From Colletotrichum lupini (Eukaryota > Ascomycota > Sordariomycetes > Glomerellales > Glomerellaceae), in NCBI RefSeq assembly GCF_023278565.1, contig NC_064678.1, forward strand, positions 6,448,001 to 6,512,000: a stretch of DNA of 64,000 nt, written 5' to 3'. Below, piece after piece: positions 21,113 to 33,622 of this stretch. A program made the position numbers and the translations under genes. Below the pieces are notes generated by a model. It saw nothing but the letters and a program-made list of their open reading frames with translations, ran no database searches and was not told the DNA's origin. Positions within the stretch are counted from its first letter, which is position 1. Every line of letters begins with the position of its first letter.

Positions 21113-22878
21113 GGTTCGAGTGGGAAGGGTATCTCAGGTTGTGGTGGTGAGAAAGGGAAGGGAAAGAAGGCTTAGATAGTGGTCGAGATACCCGGTACAA
21201 AGTCAGGTCGGGTAGCTGAGGTGCGGAATTGAAGACGCTATTTGCAACGTCACCGCTTCGTGAGTTTTAGAAGGGGGTACCCCTTAGAAAGTGTTCACCC
21301 AACCTTGTGAGGTCCCAAGAATAAATTCAGAGCAGGCAATGCATGTGTTGGCAGGGGTCTAACGATAGGAGGAGGGTCACCAGGTGGCTCGTGTCGTTTC
21401 TAGATGTGGCTGCGGGGGGCTTCTTGGTGTTATTGAGAGACTTTATCAGGCACCTATTTTACCTTGGTAGAGGTGTACCTGTTTACTGCTGAGGACCCTT
21501 TGCGGGGTGGACTGGATTCCCTTGCGTGGCAGGAAGGAGCCTCCCCTGAGGTGGTCTCCAGGCCATCGATAAGCAATCCTTCACTGTGACCTCCACCTCA
21601 TGGAGGTGAGGTGGCCCAGGAACACATGCGACAAGCTCAACGTCTCATTCGTGTCCCTTTGTGAAGCCAGACATTTCTTTTTGTCGTTCACCCACCATTC
21701 AAGCCAGATATATAAAAGTGCTTCCAATGGACGACTCCAGAAGATTAGGCAGGCGGCGTCTGCAAGAACAGACCAGGAGCTGAAAGGCTGTTGTAGATGA
21801 TTCACCTGCAACTCTCAGATGCCATGGCATGACACGGCAAGTATGGTAAGACAGCGTTGTCGACCGATTGGGGTGGAATCTAGAATCATGTAAGAGGTCG
21901 CAGGTACCTTGCAGGAAGCTTCTCCAATTGACATTCATGAAATCAATTTACGCGTCGGTACCTGAGCGTGTCGAGGACGTGTAAAGCAGGCAGCACACGC
22001 GACAATGTGGTGCCTGAATGGTGAGCAGTGACTTGGTTGACCAGGTGAAGATGCACTCATCTTGGGCCAAATTCGGCAGGCAGCTGTGCACCTGGGACAG
22101 CTCGAGAAAGTACCAAGTCGCGTCTCTCTACCTTCGCAGGGGATCGCCGAGGCCAAGCTCCACTGCCAGCCATTCTCTTCGAATCTTGCGCCCCTGAGGT
22201 CCCTGACATCCCTGCCAGCTGGGAGACCGACGATGCACCTCGTTCGCTCCAGTTCCCATTATTCCACGATAGTGACTACCTCGCCTCACGAGCAATATTG
22301 TGAGATATCACCAGCATCACATCGATAGAAATACAAAAACTTATGGAAGGTATATTTCTTAATACTAGAGAAAACTTGAAGAGACTTAAAATCGATTCAA
22401 TTGTCTTTTAGAGCGCGAAAACCTGACATGCCGTCGCACCTTCCCATGTCCCTCCTAACACTAACAACCACTTTAATGAGAGCTCCAGGAGAGCGGGACT
22501 TGTGGTTGCTCAGGTCACCCAAACGAGGAAAGAGCTCTTAAAGCTTTGAAGCTCCCCAGAGCTCCTTCCCTTCACCTGCCTGATATCCAGCTTCAGCTTC
22601 AGCTTCAGCACCTCACCTTACCTTACCTTACGATTTTATTCTATTTTTTTCACTCTCACCTCTTTCTCTTGCTTCTCACTCACTTCTTTCACTCTCACTC
22701 ATTTTCTGTGCTGCCTAGAGCTGGGTTGGGTCGTCAATTGACCCTCCGCCGTTCTTTGAGGTGCCTCCACCTGCGGGTATATTCCTCATCGACCCTCTAC
22801 TTTGCTCTCAAAAACTTTCCTCTTCTCAATCCTCTCATTCTCTTTCCTCTCATCCTCTTTCCTCTTACCTCAATCAAG
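21113..22878. other. Divergent promoter region between GMPPA-like and dynamin genes
   Basis: 1.77 kb with no gene supported, serving both divergent genes. It contains a STRE-like palindrome (21271-21285). On the dynamin side is an AGCTTC hexamer repeated about four times near 22588-22609, then CCTTA pentamers at about 22616-22632 and a long CT-rich leader up to the ATG at 22879. Confidence 0.5.
21271..21285. promoter_or_regulatory. Inverted pair of STRE-type AGGGG/CCCCT motifs
   Basis: AAGGGGGTACCCCTT carries AGGGG on one strand and CCCCT on the other around a GTAC centre, 160 bases upstream of the GMPPA-like start. The core equals the Msn2/4-type stress response element and its fungal relatives. 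Function is inferred. Confidence 0.35.
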
Positions 22879-25851
22879 ATGACAAAGGCAAGAGCGTCGA
22901 GAGGTCATACCGTCAAGCCCGAGCCTGGCAATCATCAGAATACTTCTCCCACACCTTCCCTCACCAACACCTACAACGGCTCCCCAGAAGCTAACAGAAA
23001 TCAATCCCGCTCCCACCATGCTGGGCCTGCGGATGTCAATCAATCATTCTTGAGATCAGACGCCCGTAAGTAATTTTTTTCCTTCTACTTACTAAGCTTC
23101 TCAAATTCGACATCTAATCATCGTACAGCCACGCCTTCTATCGCTCCTCACGGCGCTTACGCTGGCCCCCAAACTGTCCGCAGTGCACTTACGAACCCAA
23201 CTTTCGACGAAAGTGAACCAGTTCTGCTTCAGGTTAGAAACAGAGATATGGATCCGCCCGTGATTCCCATGCAGAACGATTCATTTCTCGATGGTTCCTT
23301 CCGGGACATTGGCGCCAAGGTGAAGATTTTCAACGATACTCTCGGTGAACTACAGCAGCTTGGCGTCTCCCACGATGTCGCACTTCCTCAGCTCGTCCTA
23401 GTCGGCGATCAGTCTGCCGGAAAATCGAGCTTGATGTCTGGTCTTGCTGGTCTCAACCTCCCTCGCAGCGAGGGTGTCTGTACTCGATGCCCCGTCCACA
23501 TTCGCGTTTCCCGGAGTGGCCCTCGCGACCGTGGCGGTCCGCAGTGGTCCTGCCGCGTCTCTCTTCAGCAGGACTACGCCTTCCGGCCTCCTAACCACTT
23601 CCTCACAAAGGCCGACGTCACTCCGGAGAACCCATTTCCGCCGTGGGTGAAGCAGGCGCGAGTGGTTAAGGAGTTCATGACCATCTACGATCAGTCTGAC
23701 ATTGACACTGTTCTGAAATGGGCTCAAATCGCCATTCTCAACCATGATCAGAACCACGAGCTGTACGTTCCCGGATCAGGCGCCATTACTAAGCAGTCCT
23801 TGTTGGACGACGAGGCAGAGAGAACTCTCGCCAAGTTCAGCCCCAACACGGTCGCCTTGGAGATCAAGGGCCCGGACCTGCCTGATCTATCTTTCTACGA
23901 CATGCCTGGCATTTTCCGCAACGCGGCTCGCGAGGAAGATGAGTACCTCGTGTCGGTGGTGGAGAACCTGGCACGCGAGTATATTTCGCATTCTGAAGCC
24001 CTCATCATCTGGGCCGTGCCAATGAATGTCGATCCTGAGACCTCCTCGACTCTGTCAATCATTCGTGTTCTCCAAGCCCAGCAACGGACAATCGGAGTCA
24101 TGACAAAGGCTGATCTTCTTCCTGAAGGCAACAATACTCAATGGCTTTCGATGTTGCGCGGAGAGGCGCACAAGATCGGCCACGAATTCTTCATTACATC
24201 TAGGCCGTCGAATCAGAAGCTCGACGAGCAACAGAGATGGGAGGAGGGATTCTTTCACCAAGATGCTAGTGAACGCTGGCCAGAGGAGTTCCATCCATTC
24301 CGCGAGCGATGTGGCGTGGAGAAACTCAAGATCGCTCTCTCCGAGAAGTTGGGCAAGGAATTCGCCAAGAAGTAGGTTTTCTACTCCAATTGTCTATTCC
24401 TGATATGTCGAAGAGATACTGACGTTTCCAGCTTGCCTTCAATCAAGAATAAGGTCCAGACGAGATTGAGTGAGATCGAAGCTGAGCTCAGCACGCTCCC
24501 CGAGCTGCCTAACAATGTCGAACTGGAGGTTCGAAAGAGCTTGATGGCGTTCTCCTCCACTGTCAAGGAAACTCTTCGTGGCAGAAAGTTTTCCTCTAAC
24601 TATGGATCTCTTTCGGACAGCTTCCGCGACTGTATACTTCAGATGAAGCCCAAGTTCATACTCAAGGACAAGTCCGACATTCCCGTTCTCGAGATCTCTG
24701 ATGACGATGACGACAGCTCATCTGTCACCCCTTCAAACAGGAAGCGTGGCGGCTATGGTCAACATCATTCAGCTGCCAAACGAGCCCGCCCAACACCCGT
24801 CAATGGTGGTAACTCCTTCTCGGCTGCCATCAAGACAGAAGACAGCGCTCCGGCGCCATCAACACCCTCTCGCCGAGGACCACCCCAGTCGATGCCTCTG
24901 GCCCCGCCGTTCCAACGGTATGCTAACCATGGCGCTGGATTTCGGACACTGGCGCAGATTCGCGAAGACATCAAGGCCAAGACCAAGGCAGGCATGCCTA
25001 GTATTGTGCCTGACGAGGTCTATGAAGATCTATGCAAGCAAGCCGTAAAGGCCTGGAACCAGCCCATGGAAACCTTCTTGCAGGAGACTATGAATGTTCT
25101 TCAACGAATCGTCGACTACGCCCTTAGCCAGGCTTTTGGTTCCCTGATGAAGCGATTGATCTTCAAGAAGTCTACCAACCTCATGAACGAATTTCTGAGA
25201 GAGCGCCGTAGCGAGGCCATGTCTTTTCTCAAGGATATTTACGACATGGAGACATTCCAGCTCTTCACGGTTAACCAAAAGGCGTTTCAAGATTATGAAC
25301 GCTCTGAGAGTCGGGTGCTCACGCGTTACCGCCACGTTATGCGCTGGCAGGCATTCTCGGGAGATTCCTACGAGTTCCATGATTGGGACCACATGACGCC
25401 AGAGCAGCGCATGAATGAAGAGCGGAAGCATAACGTCGAACTTGGAAAGATGGGCCCAGACACCTTTGATAAGGAGCTGAGGGTGGCTGCCTACGTCCGA
25501 GGTTACTACATGTTGTCCGCTCTCCGCTTCGCCGACACGGTCTGTCTGTCGGTCACGTCCCGGATGATGCCGAAGATTGTCCAGGATCTCGACTTCTTCC
25601 TCGAGAATAACCTCGGTCTCATCGGTCGTCATGACGAGACCGTATTTGCCCGCCTGATGGAAGAGGATGAAGCGACCGCACGCAAGAGGGAGCGACTAAA
25701 GAACGAGCTGGAGAAGTTTAAGAAAGCTCTCGACTCGATCACGACCAACGAGTTGGAGGGCGCTTTTGGGTCGTCTTCGCAGGGAAGAGATGCATTCGAG
25801 GTGTACGGCGAGTCTTTTGCCGAGACCATGGATGTGGACGGAGGATGTTGA
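22879..25851 (+). CDS. Dynamin/Mx-family GTPase with NLS-like insert
   Basis: A large membrane-remodelling-type GTPase of 949 residues. The exons are 22879-23065, 23129-24371 and 24432-25851. A polar N-terminal tail of about 100 residues precedes the GTPase domain. G1 is GDQSAGKSS (155-163), the switch I region is GVCTRCP (T181), G3 is DMPG (320-323) and G4 is TKAD (388-391). The stalk follows, interrupted by a low-complexity insert (about 565-630) with an acidic run SDDDDDSSS and two basic clusters, RKR (580-582) and AKRARP (592-597). The stalk resumes with QIREDIKAK, and the C terminus holds a GED-like helical segment. There is no PH domain or transmembrane helix, so it groups with Vps1/Mx-like soluble dynamins. 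The basic clusters suggest possible nuclear targeting. The start is the ATG after a CT-rich leader, before the first intron. Confidence 0.9.
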
Positions 25852-28800
25852 GCCGTCAAACATGTCTTGCTTGGGTGATCATTATGATTGCTAGCTCGCA
25901 AAGTTCTTGAAAGTCTGAGCCCCAAGTCGACTATATGTCAAGGGAGTCAGTCGATGGTCGTGTTTGGCAAAGGGGCGGAGCCCATTTGATAAATGTTCAA
26001 CTATCGTAGTTGGGTCCGATCTTGTGGACAGAGAGAGACCATGTGGCTGATTGGCACAACTGGGAGTGGCCATTTGGCGTGAAGTAATGGAGTTTCGGAT
26101 ACCTAAGGAAGGCCACAGGATTGTTTGCTTTTTGTCAGCCGGAAGGCATATTCGCAGAAGATACCATTATTGCACGTAGTTAGCTAGCTCAGAGAATAGA
26201 CACCAAGATGTGTCAACCACCTTTGGCCGGATATAATGGGCAAAGAGTCGAGATAACAGCTTGCCAATGGAAGGCCCGTTTCGCATGAACGACTTCTCAC
26301 ATGTATGCTGGCAAGGCTGGGTTGAACCATCGGAATCACGGCCTAGAAAAATCTAGAGAAAGAAGAGCCAAGCCGAGATGGAAAGAAGCGCGCGGTGACG
26401 AAGCGCAGGTAAGAGGGAGAAGTCGCCCATGGAAGTAGAGACCAAGGCATGCTACTAACGGATGGGAAAGCGAGAACTCCCTCCCTTGTCTTGGCCACAA
26501 CCAGAAGGCCCGGAATTCAGCAGATTGGACTGTGGTAATTGGAAGTGTTGCCAAATCCAAATCTTGTCGTCCTCCTCGAGCCAACCTCAGCTTGCCGTCT
26601 ACATCCCTACACACCTACGACCACGATAATCCTTCCGCTGCGTTGGCTCCGTCCACACCCTCAAACATCGCATTTCCCCTTTCTACGTGCTGATAGTTTC
26701 TGGGGTAAGCTACACGCATCGACTTTATCCGGCCTCGTTGCCCTCCCGTGGACCTGGAACCGCCTAAGAGGTGGTGGTCTGTCGCTTAGCCTGGCATTTC
26801 GGCCACTGCTTCATGATCCTCGTCGTCGGCTAAATTGGCCAGGATCTAACCGGAATGTACAGACTTGGGGTCCTCCAACATACAACTCCTTCTCTCATCC
26901 ACTCCTCTCCAGAAAGAGGGTGCGGCGAGACAAGACAAGGCAGCAGAATTCCATTTTGATGGTGCCGCCATCGAAGTCACCGGGTACCGGAATGCCTACG
27001 CCAAAAACAACCGCGCATGAGAGTCACAGACTCATTCCAGCCCGGCAGCATGGTCCCGGCAGCCGTTCAGCCTAGTGCTGTGGGCCTGAGCTTGGAGTCC
27101 GGGGAGAGTGTCAGTCGCAGTGGGCTTCCCCGGATTTGGAAGCATCGTGCCATGCTTCCGACTGCCATTGTCGGTGGGTCATGAGACACTGTCAAGCTTG
27201 GACACGACGTGTTGGTACTAACATCTGTTTGATGACAGGACGACCCTCGATACGGATCTGCAAGATTCCACAGGATTGGCCGACGAGGGCTCGCGCCAAC
27301 GCTTGTGTATCTGTCGAATAATTGGCACGCGAGTTTGGGATTGATACGCGCCTTGGGAAGCTTGCGAAGCCAAACAAGCGAGCCGCGCAGATCACTAACT
27401 CCTGGTGATCAACTGCAGATTGTCACCAACTTGACCGTAACAAGCATTCGGTACGCCCTGAGCAGTTTCCAACCGCGATCATCGGAAGCCGACTCAATGT
27501 CCATCCTATCAAATCAGGCAAACAGACCATAGATCCTCCTCCATATTCATCGTCTGTCCAATCGGCGCATGAGAATCAAGTTGTGCTGATGAACAAGGTC
27601 CGTAGGAGTAAGTCCAAGACGTCAGAATTAAGTGGTCTGCTGAGTTCCGCCTTCTTGCTAGGATCAATTTAGATTCCATATGGTAGCGCAGCTCTCGTTT
27701 CTTGGATCCAAATTCGGCTTGAAACTAAATCAAGGTAATACAGTCTGTAACAGAACGGCTTACAGTCGTCTCAGGAGCATCAGAAACCTGGGCAGACTAG
27801 TCCTGATGGGTATCAAAGTACTTGTCAGATACCGGCCCTGGCTTCCGAAGAGGCGCTTCTTCCAACCCCCTACGCTACTAATGGCGCTCCCGCTTTTCTC
27901 CATAGAAACGTAGGCTGCATGATCACGCGAGGACAAACGGCGCCGGCATACCGTCCTGCTCTAAGCTCCAAAAATCATGTTTTGATACTTCAACCGCTCT
28001 TATGAGAGGTTTGGCTGACTTTCACGCAAAGGAGCTGGCCTCTACTTCTTGGAGTGTCGCTGGGATCTGAAGAGAGAATCATGAACCCGAAACCTCCCTG
28101 CTCCTCCGAGGTATCAAAGATCAGGGAAAGGAAGTTTGTCGGGTCCCCTCGTGCACACTATCGTAGGACCCCAACACACAATGCAGAACCGTCAATCCGA
28201 AGCCCTCTAGGTGTTGAGCATACATATTCGTCATCTAAGCCGCGAAATGGCCTTATAAGCGCAACAGTCGATGGTTGGAATGGCAGCACACGCGTCCAAA
28301 CAGACGAAGTATCTCATCCAAAAGCAGTTTCCTGGAGAACTAGCGGTCACTATTGAGTTACAGCTGTTCAGCATTGACATTCGCCGACTGAAAGCCTTCA
28401 TCGAACGAGGGCCGTCACCTTATTCGCTTCGCTAAAGGCATCCTGTGCCTCACACCCGCATGATCAGTCTTAAACGAGTCCAATTGACACTCTTCGCCCA
28501 CCACCATCAGTTTCAACTGCTGGTAGCTTGTCTATTACTCACGGCTTGATTCAAGCAGTGGACTGAAGTAGGTAGAGCTTTCCCCAGTCTCCGCACTTCC
28601 CCTACACCAACACACCCTCAGCACCTAGACCCATCTCGCCATGCGATCGGTCTTTGCCTTTAAGAGTCTCTTGACGTTATTGACCAATGATAGTTACATG
28701 GTTAATATCATCTGTCTTTTGCCGGACATTCATCCAGACGGCCCTTCTCATCAAGCCACATGTGCTGTACCCCAGTCCAGCTTGACACCTGAACCGCATC

Positions 28801-29998
28801 TCGCCCGGGCCGGACAGGGCTTTTCAATCGAATTATGGTACGCTAGTTCCTTGCACCTGAAGTGTTGTTATCTTTGGTCTGAGTGGTTTATTCTTTCTTG
28901 TGATGGCAGAAGCTTACTCACGCCAGGCATAAACCAAACTGAGGGACGTGGAGCTACGAGGTCGAATTTGCCACCAAACCAGCGTCAAGTGATACACTTG
29001 GACACATAATATCTCGAGCGCCGGACTACGAAGTTCGAAGCATCATAGACTACGAAACCTGCATACGGAAGAGGCTCCCACGGGGCATAAAAGTAAGGGC
29101 CCAAAGGACTACTAAGTGATTGATGGAAGCTCTGGCTAGCCAGCTGGCGTGCTTCGCTGCTGCGGTGGCATTACCAGTCTGTTGGGATCCAACTAGTAGA
29201 TGTCACTTAGCTGGGGGTTTGGAACCAATTCGAACTGCAGACAAGGTGCAGTCTCAATGATGGGCTATAGGATTCAGGTTCGATGGATGAACCGGCGGAC
29301 CGGAGATGCCTGGCACGCAGCCAAGCTGCACTCGTGAATGTACGATCTAGGGGTCCCAATATTAACAGGACACGGAATGCAACTCCAGAACGTTTTTGGC
29401 AACGTACGGTAAAGCATCAACATGGCTCTGGTTCCTTTCTTTTTCAAAGCAGCCCATGGGGAAGCCTCCCGGTACCCCTGTTCGTTCAGTTGGGTTGTCA
29501 CGTAAACGGCACGGAGATGAGTCTTTTGCAACGCCATGTTGTATGCAAGAAACAGTTGGCTAGCTCGCGTGGCACATGAATGGCGTGTCGAATATCTAAT
29601 CCCCAATGCAACCAGGCCCGGGCCACGAATCACAAGACAGCAGACCCTGGAATCCAAGTCGATGCTTGCACCGGCACCAGGTGGAGTGTTTCTGTGCCGC
29701 ACAAAACCATCCCATTGAGGCCTGTCTGGGTCTATGTCGAGCGACCTGAGATTTGCTTGAGCTTTCCCGAGAGGCCAGGCAGAGACGCGCGACCGCGCCC
29801 GTTCCCATAGTCGAGACTCGAGACCTAGATTCGGTCAAACTGTTTATGACTTTTGGAGAGGGGCCGCCCACTCCAATCATCCAACCCATCTTTACCCGCG
29901 TGCCGCCAATTCGTGCCGTCGCCGCCGCACATCCCTGCTCCTGATGCATCCCCGCCTCCCCCAGACGCTTCCTTCACGGGGGTGAGCACGTCCGAATG
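25852..29998. other. Gene-poor intergenic region
   Basis: About 4.1 kb in which no reading frame shows a domain, signal peptide with follow-on sequence, or a coherent exon chain. The frames at 26539-27075 and 28641-29009 are short, compositionally random and overlapped on the opposite strand. I see no repeat family from elsewhere in the window. Confidence 0.4.
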
Positions 29999-30016
29999 GG
30001 GGTGAACAGACTAGCT

Positions 30017-30088
30017 CCGGGGTCAGCAGCCGTGCAGATCGGGAGAATTGCAATGTTTCCACCCTATTTGAGGAAAACCCGGGGTCAG
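30017..30088 (+). promoter_or_regulatory. Duplicated CreA-type motif upstream of the MFS transporter
   Basis: The 10-mer CCGGGGTCAG occurs at 30017-30026 and again at 30079-30088. Its CCGGGG core fits the carbon-repressor consensus SYGGRG. It lies 165-236 bases upstream of the transporter ATG, which fits glucose repression of a sugar carrier. The role is inferred. Confidence 0.45.
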
Positions 30089-30104
30089 GAAGTGAGGAAA
30101 CACA

Positions 30105-30110
30105 TATAAG
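30105..30110 (+). promoter_or_regulatory. TATA-like box of the lactose-permease-type transporter
   Basis: TATAAG in CACATATAAGTCC lies 148 bases before the ATG at 30253 and just downstream of the two CreA-type motifs. A CT-rich leader follows. Confidence 0.45.
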
Positions 30111-30252
30111 TCCTCGACCCTGATCTCCTCGTTCACAGACCGTTTCCCTCTTCACCCGCGAGTCGGCCAGGCAACTTCCATACCCTCTCTTATCACTCTT
30201 TTTAGGAAACCTTCATCAGTATTCAAGGAAGAATCCATAAAACACCGACACG

Positions 30253-32063
30253 ATGGTGAAAAAGGCCGTCATGTCCCGGCAAGTGGCCGACAACGTTGGC
30301 ATCGCGCAGGCCGAGGCCCCGCGATTCGAGAAGGTGTACTGGCTGAGAGAGCCCCATCTTCGCAAGCTATACTTCTCGACCATCTTCCTCATGGTCGCTT
30401 CAGCCACCACCGGCTACGATGGCATGCTCGTCAACACTTCTCAGCAGATGTCACGATGGAAGGACTACTTTGGCGACGGTGTCTCCGACAACAACAAGCT
30501 CGGTATCCTCATCAACATGTTCAATATTGGTTCCATTGTTTCGTACTTCATCACACCATACGTGGCAGACAACTTTGGACGTAAGATTGCCATTGTCAGC
30601 GGTTGTTGCTTCATGATCGTCGGCGGTGCCGTCACGGCGTTCTGCAACGGCTGGGGAAGTAAGTCAAACGCTCTTGCTCTTCCTGAGTGGTTGAAGTATG
30701 AGACTAACTGTCATTCTAGTGTACATCGGCGGTCGGTTCATTCTGGGTTTCGGCAACTCACTTGCTCAGATGGCGTCCCCCTTGCTGCTGACCGAGATCT
30801 GCCACCCTCAACACCGTGGTCCCGTCACTGCTGTAGGTTTTCTCTGCGACCCAACCCCAAACACCATACATGAGCCTTTTGCAAAGTTGGAGCAAGATCT
30901 GACTTGAGGTAACAGATTTACAACTGTCTTTGGAACCTGGGTGCCCTAATCGTCGCCTCCATCGGCTGGGGAACCTCATATGTGAACAACGACTGGTGCT
31001 GGCGATCCATCACCTTCATTCAGATTGTCCCCTCCGTCATCCAGCTCATCGGCATCTGGTGGGTTCCTGAGTCGCCGCGTTACCTCATTAACAAGGACCG
31101 CTCCGAGGAAGCTCTCGCCGTCTTGGCCAAGCACCATGCTGGCGGCGACTTGAACAATGCCACCGTTCAATTCGAATTCCGCGAGATGAAGGAAACCATT
31201 CTGATGGAGAGAAACGCCGACAAGACGACCAGTTACGTCGACTTCCTCAAGACCAAGGGAAACCGCTGGCGTCTGGCAATTATCATTTCCCTCGGTATCA
31301 TCTCCCAGTACTCTGGAAACGCCCTCTTCTCCAACTACATGGACGCCATCTACGAGGGTGCCGGCATCACCGAGCAGAACCAGAAGCTCGCCATCTCGAC
31401 CGGAAAGTCCATTCTCGATCTTTCATGCTCCATCGGTGCCGCCTTGACCGTCGACTATTTTGGACGTCGCCCACTGTTCCTGACTGCCATCAGCGGTATG
31501 GTCGCGTCATTCGTGTGCTGGACCATCACCGGTGCCGTTTTTGAGAACTCCGGCAACACGAACCAGGGCTCTGGTTACGCCCAGCTCGTCTTCATCTGGA
31601 TCTTTGGTATCTTCTACGACATTGGTTTCTCCGGACTGCTCATTGCCTACGGTCTTGAGGTCTTGCCTTTCCACCTCCGTGCCAAGGGCATGATGATCAT
31701 GAACATCACCGTCCAGGCCATCCTCGCCATTGGAAAGTACGTTGCATCCATCCCCCATGTGTATTGAATGACCCAGCTAACCACATCATCAGCCAAACCA
31801 ACAAGGTCGCATGGGACAAGCTCCCCAACCACTGGAACTTTATGTTGTTCTACACCCTCTGGGACTTCTGCGAGCTCGTCTTTGTCTACTTCTTCTACGT
31901 CGAGACCAAGGGCCCCACCTTGGAGGAGATTTCCAAGATCTTTGACGGTGACGACGCTGTCGCGCACGTCGACCTCACCCAGGTCGAGAAGGAGATTGAT
32001 GCCAACATCCACGAGGAGGATATCAATACCCGCGCCGCGCACAGCGAGAAGACGGCTGCCTGA
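30253..32063 (+). CDS. MFS sugar transporter, lactose permease type
   Basis: A 536-residue plasma-membrane sugar porter with 12 predicted helices. The exons are 30253-30658, 30720-30832, 30916-31736 and 31793-32063. The joins give WGMYIGGRF, VTAIYNCLWN and AIGNQTNKVAW, each continuing a helix in frame. Diagnostic segments are ATTGYDGMLVN in helix 1, ADNFGRK in loop 2-3, GRFILGFG, PESPRYL before the central loop, DYFGRRP in loop 8-9 and VETKGPTLEEISKIFDG after helix 12. The ETKG ending and N-terminal EKVYWLREPHLRKLYF place it in the fungal lactose/galactoside permease-like group (LAC12 type). The substrate could equally be another hexose or disaccharide. Two CreA-type motifs precede it. Confidence 0.92.
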
Positions 32064-33622
32064 AATGTTCGATCTCTTACGCAGCGACCGACAAGAAACG
32101 GAAGAAAATTGAAGAAAAAACATGCATCCTTTTGTATTGCAGTTCGGATAGGTCTAGCCGGGCTAGGTGGTGGACGTAATACGGGTTCAGCATCGGCTGG
32201 GCTCAGGAATTTGGGGTTGTTCATGATACCAGAGGCATCGCGACACAAGACACGCTCATGTCCTGCTATGGATGGAAGGTGGCTTGCCGAGTGGTGCCTT
32301 GTCAATTACTCTCGTTAGTTACAAGTAGGCTATACACGACCCGTAGTGCACTCCCCCGTGGAGTCTCTGCGGTAATCTGAAGCCATCAGCAACTGTAATT
32401 TCCTCTCTTTGGGCGGCGGATTGCCAACGCCTGGAAAAAGCCAATTCCCCCTCAAGCTTTTGCTACGGTCTTGGCCGGGTCCTCCTCCGTCCCTCGGGAG
32501 ACTAAACCCTATATCCCCCCCCGGATTTCCTAATAGAGGTTGAGAAAGCGCTAGTGCCGGCATCCACATATCCACATAGCACGAGGGCTCTGGATACGAG
32601 AGGGGAATTGGTGGGAATTTCTTTGGGAGAGAAAAAGCAGGGGGTTGTTCTTTGTCCTGCAGGCGTCGTTTACTTGGCGTTGGAGGTAGACAGGTATGCA
32701 AAGACGGAGGGAGACCTCAGGAGTGGGAATGAGGGGGTGGGGAGAGAGGACGGGCCGTGGAACCGGTAGGATTCGGCCCCCTCGTATGCGGGGGAGGAGC
32801 CGACGGCATGGGATGCTTATGCGGTTTTGAAAATATGGCTTTTGGGGGTCTGATTTTCGTTTGCTTCCTTTTGTCCCTCTTGGGTTGAGATTGTGGTGTG
32901 TGTAGTAGAGATGCAGCCTAGGGAGCGTTGAATGAATCCATGCATTGAATTGTCTTTGTCAAAGGCTTGAGAACATCATGAAGTTCTCGTCTCTGGCCTT
33001 TCTCAGCCGGGATTGCTGGACAAATGTAAGAGAATTTAGTCTACCCGTGTCGCTTGAAGATGGAGGAACTCAAGTGTCGGCTGCCTTGGGAAATCTGATA
33101 AGCGGGTGTGATGGTCTGACATGCTTCGGAGACTGGGATGAGATGCGTTGGTAAGGGGCGCCGGAGGAGGTGTTCCTCATTTCATTGTTTGTGGTGTTTT
33201 TTGCTTCTTCCTCTTGTCCTTGGTTCGCTTAACTGGCAGCCTGCACGTGTGCCCAGCATTCGTGTAACCTCTGGCAACGATACGCTTGTCAGGGGCGTGA
33301 CTTACCTCTTGTATGCCATTATGCCGCACGATGGCTACGGACCTTTTGCTTCGGTTGTTTTTACAATGTTTGTGACGATGTTATCCTTGAACCACAGGCC
33401 GATGGCGCGTAGCGTACCGGAGAAAAGACGATGGTAATATTGAACTGCATTATTGGCACTGAAATGACGAGTGATAACAATGCTCTATGAACCGCTAAAG
33501 CACAGAATTCCAGTAATATCCCCTGGCACAATAACATCTACAACGTGCTAGTCATGCCTTTCTAATAGGTAAAGTAGGTAATGATACATTGGAAACAGAG
33601 CAGCTGTTCACGGATGATGCCT
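32064..33622. other. Intergenic between two convergent genes
   Basis: 1.56 kb holding the 3' flanks of the MFS transporter and the MON2-type gene. I see no coding sequence or repeat. Short frames at 32554-32769 and 33138-33437 have no support. Confidence 0.45.
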
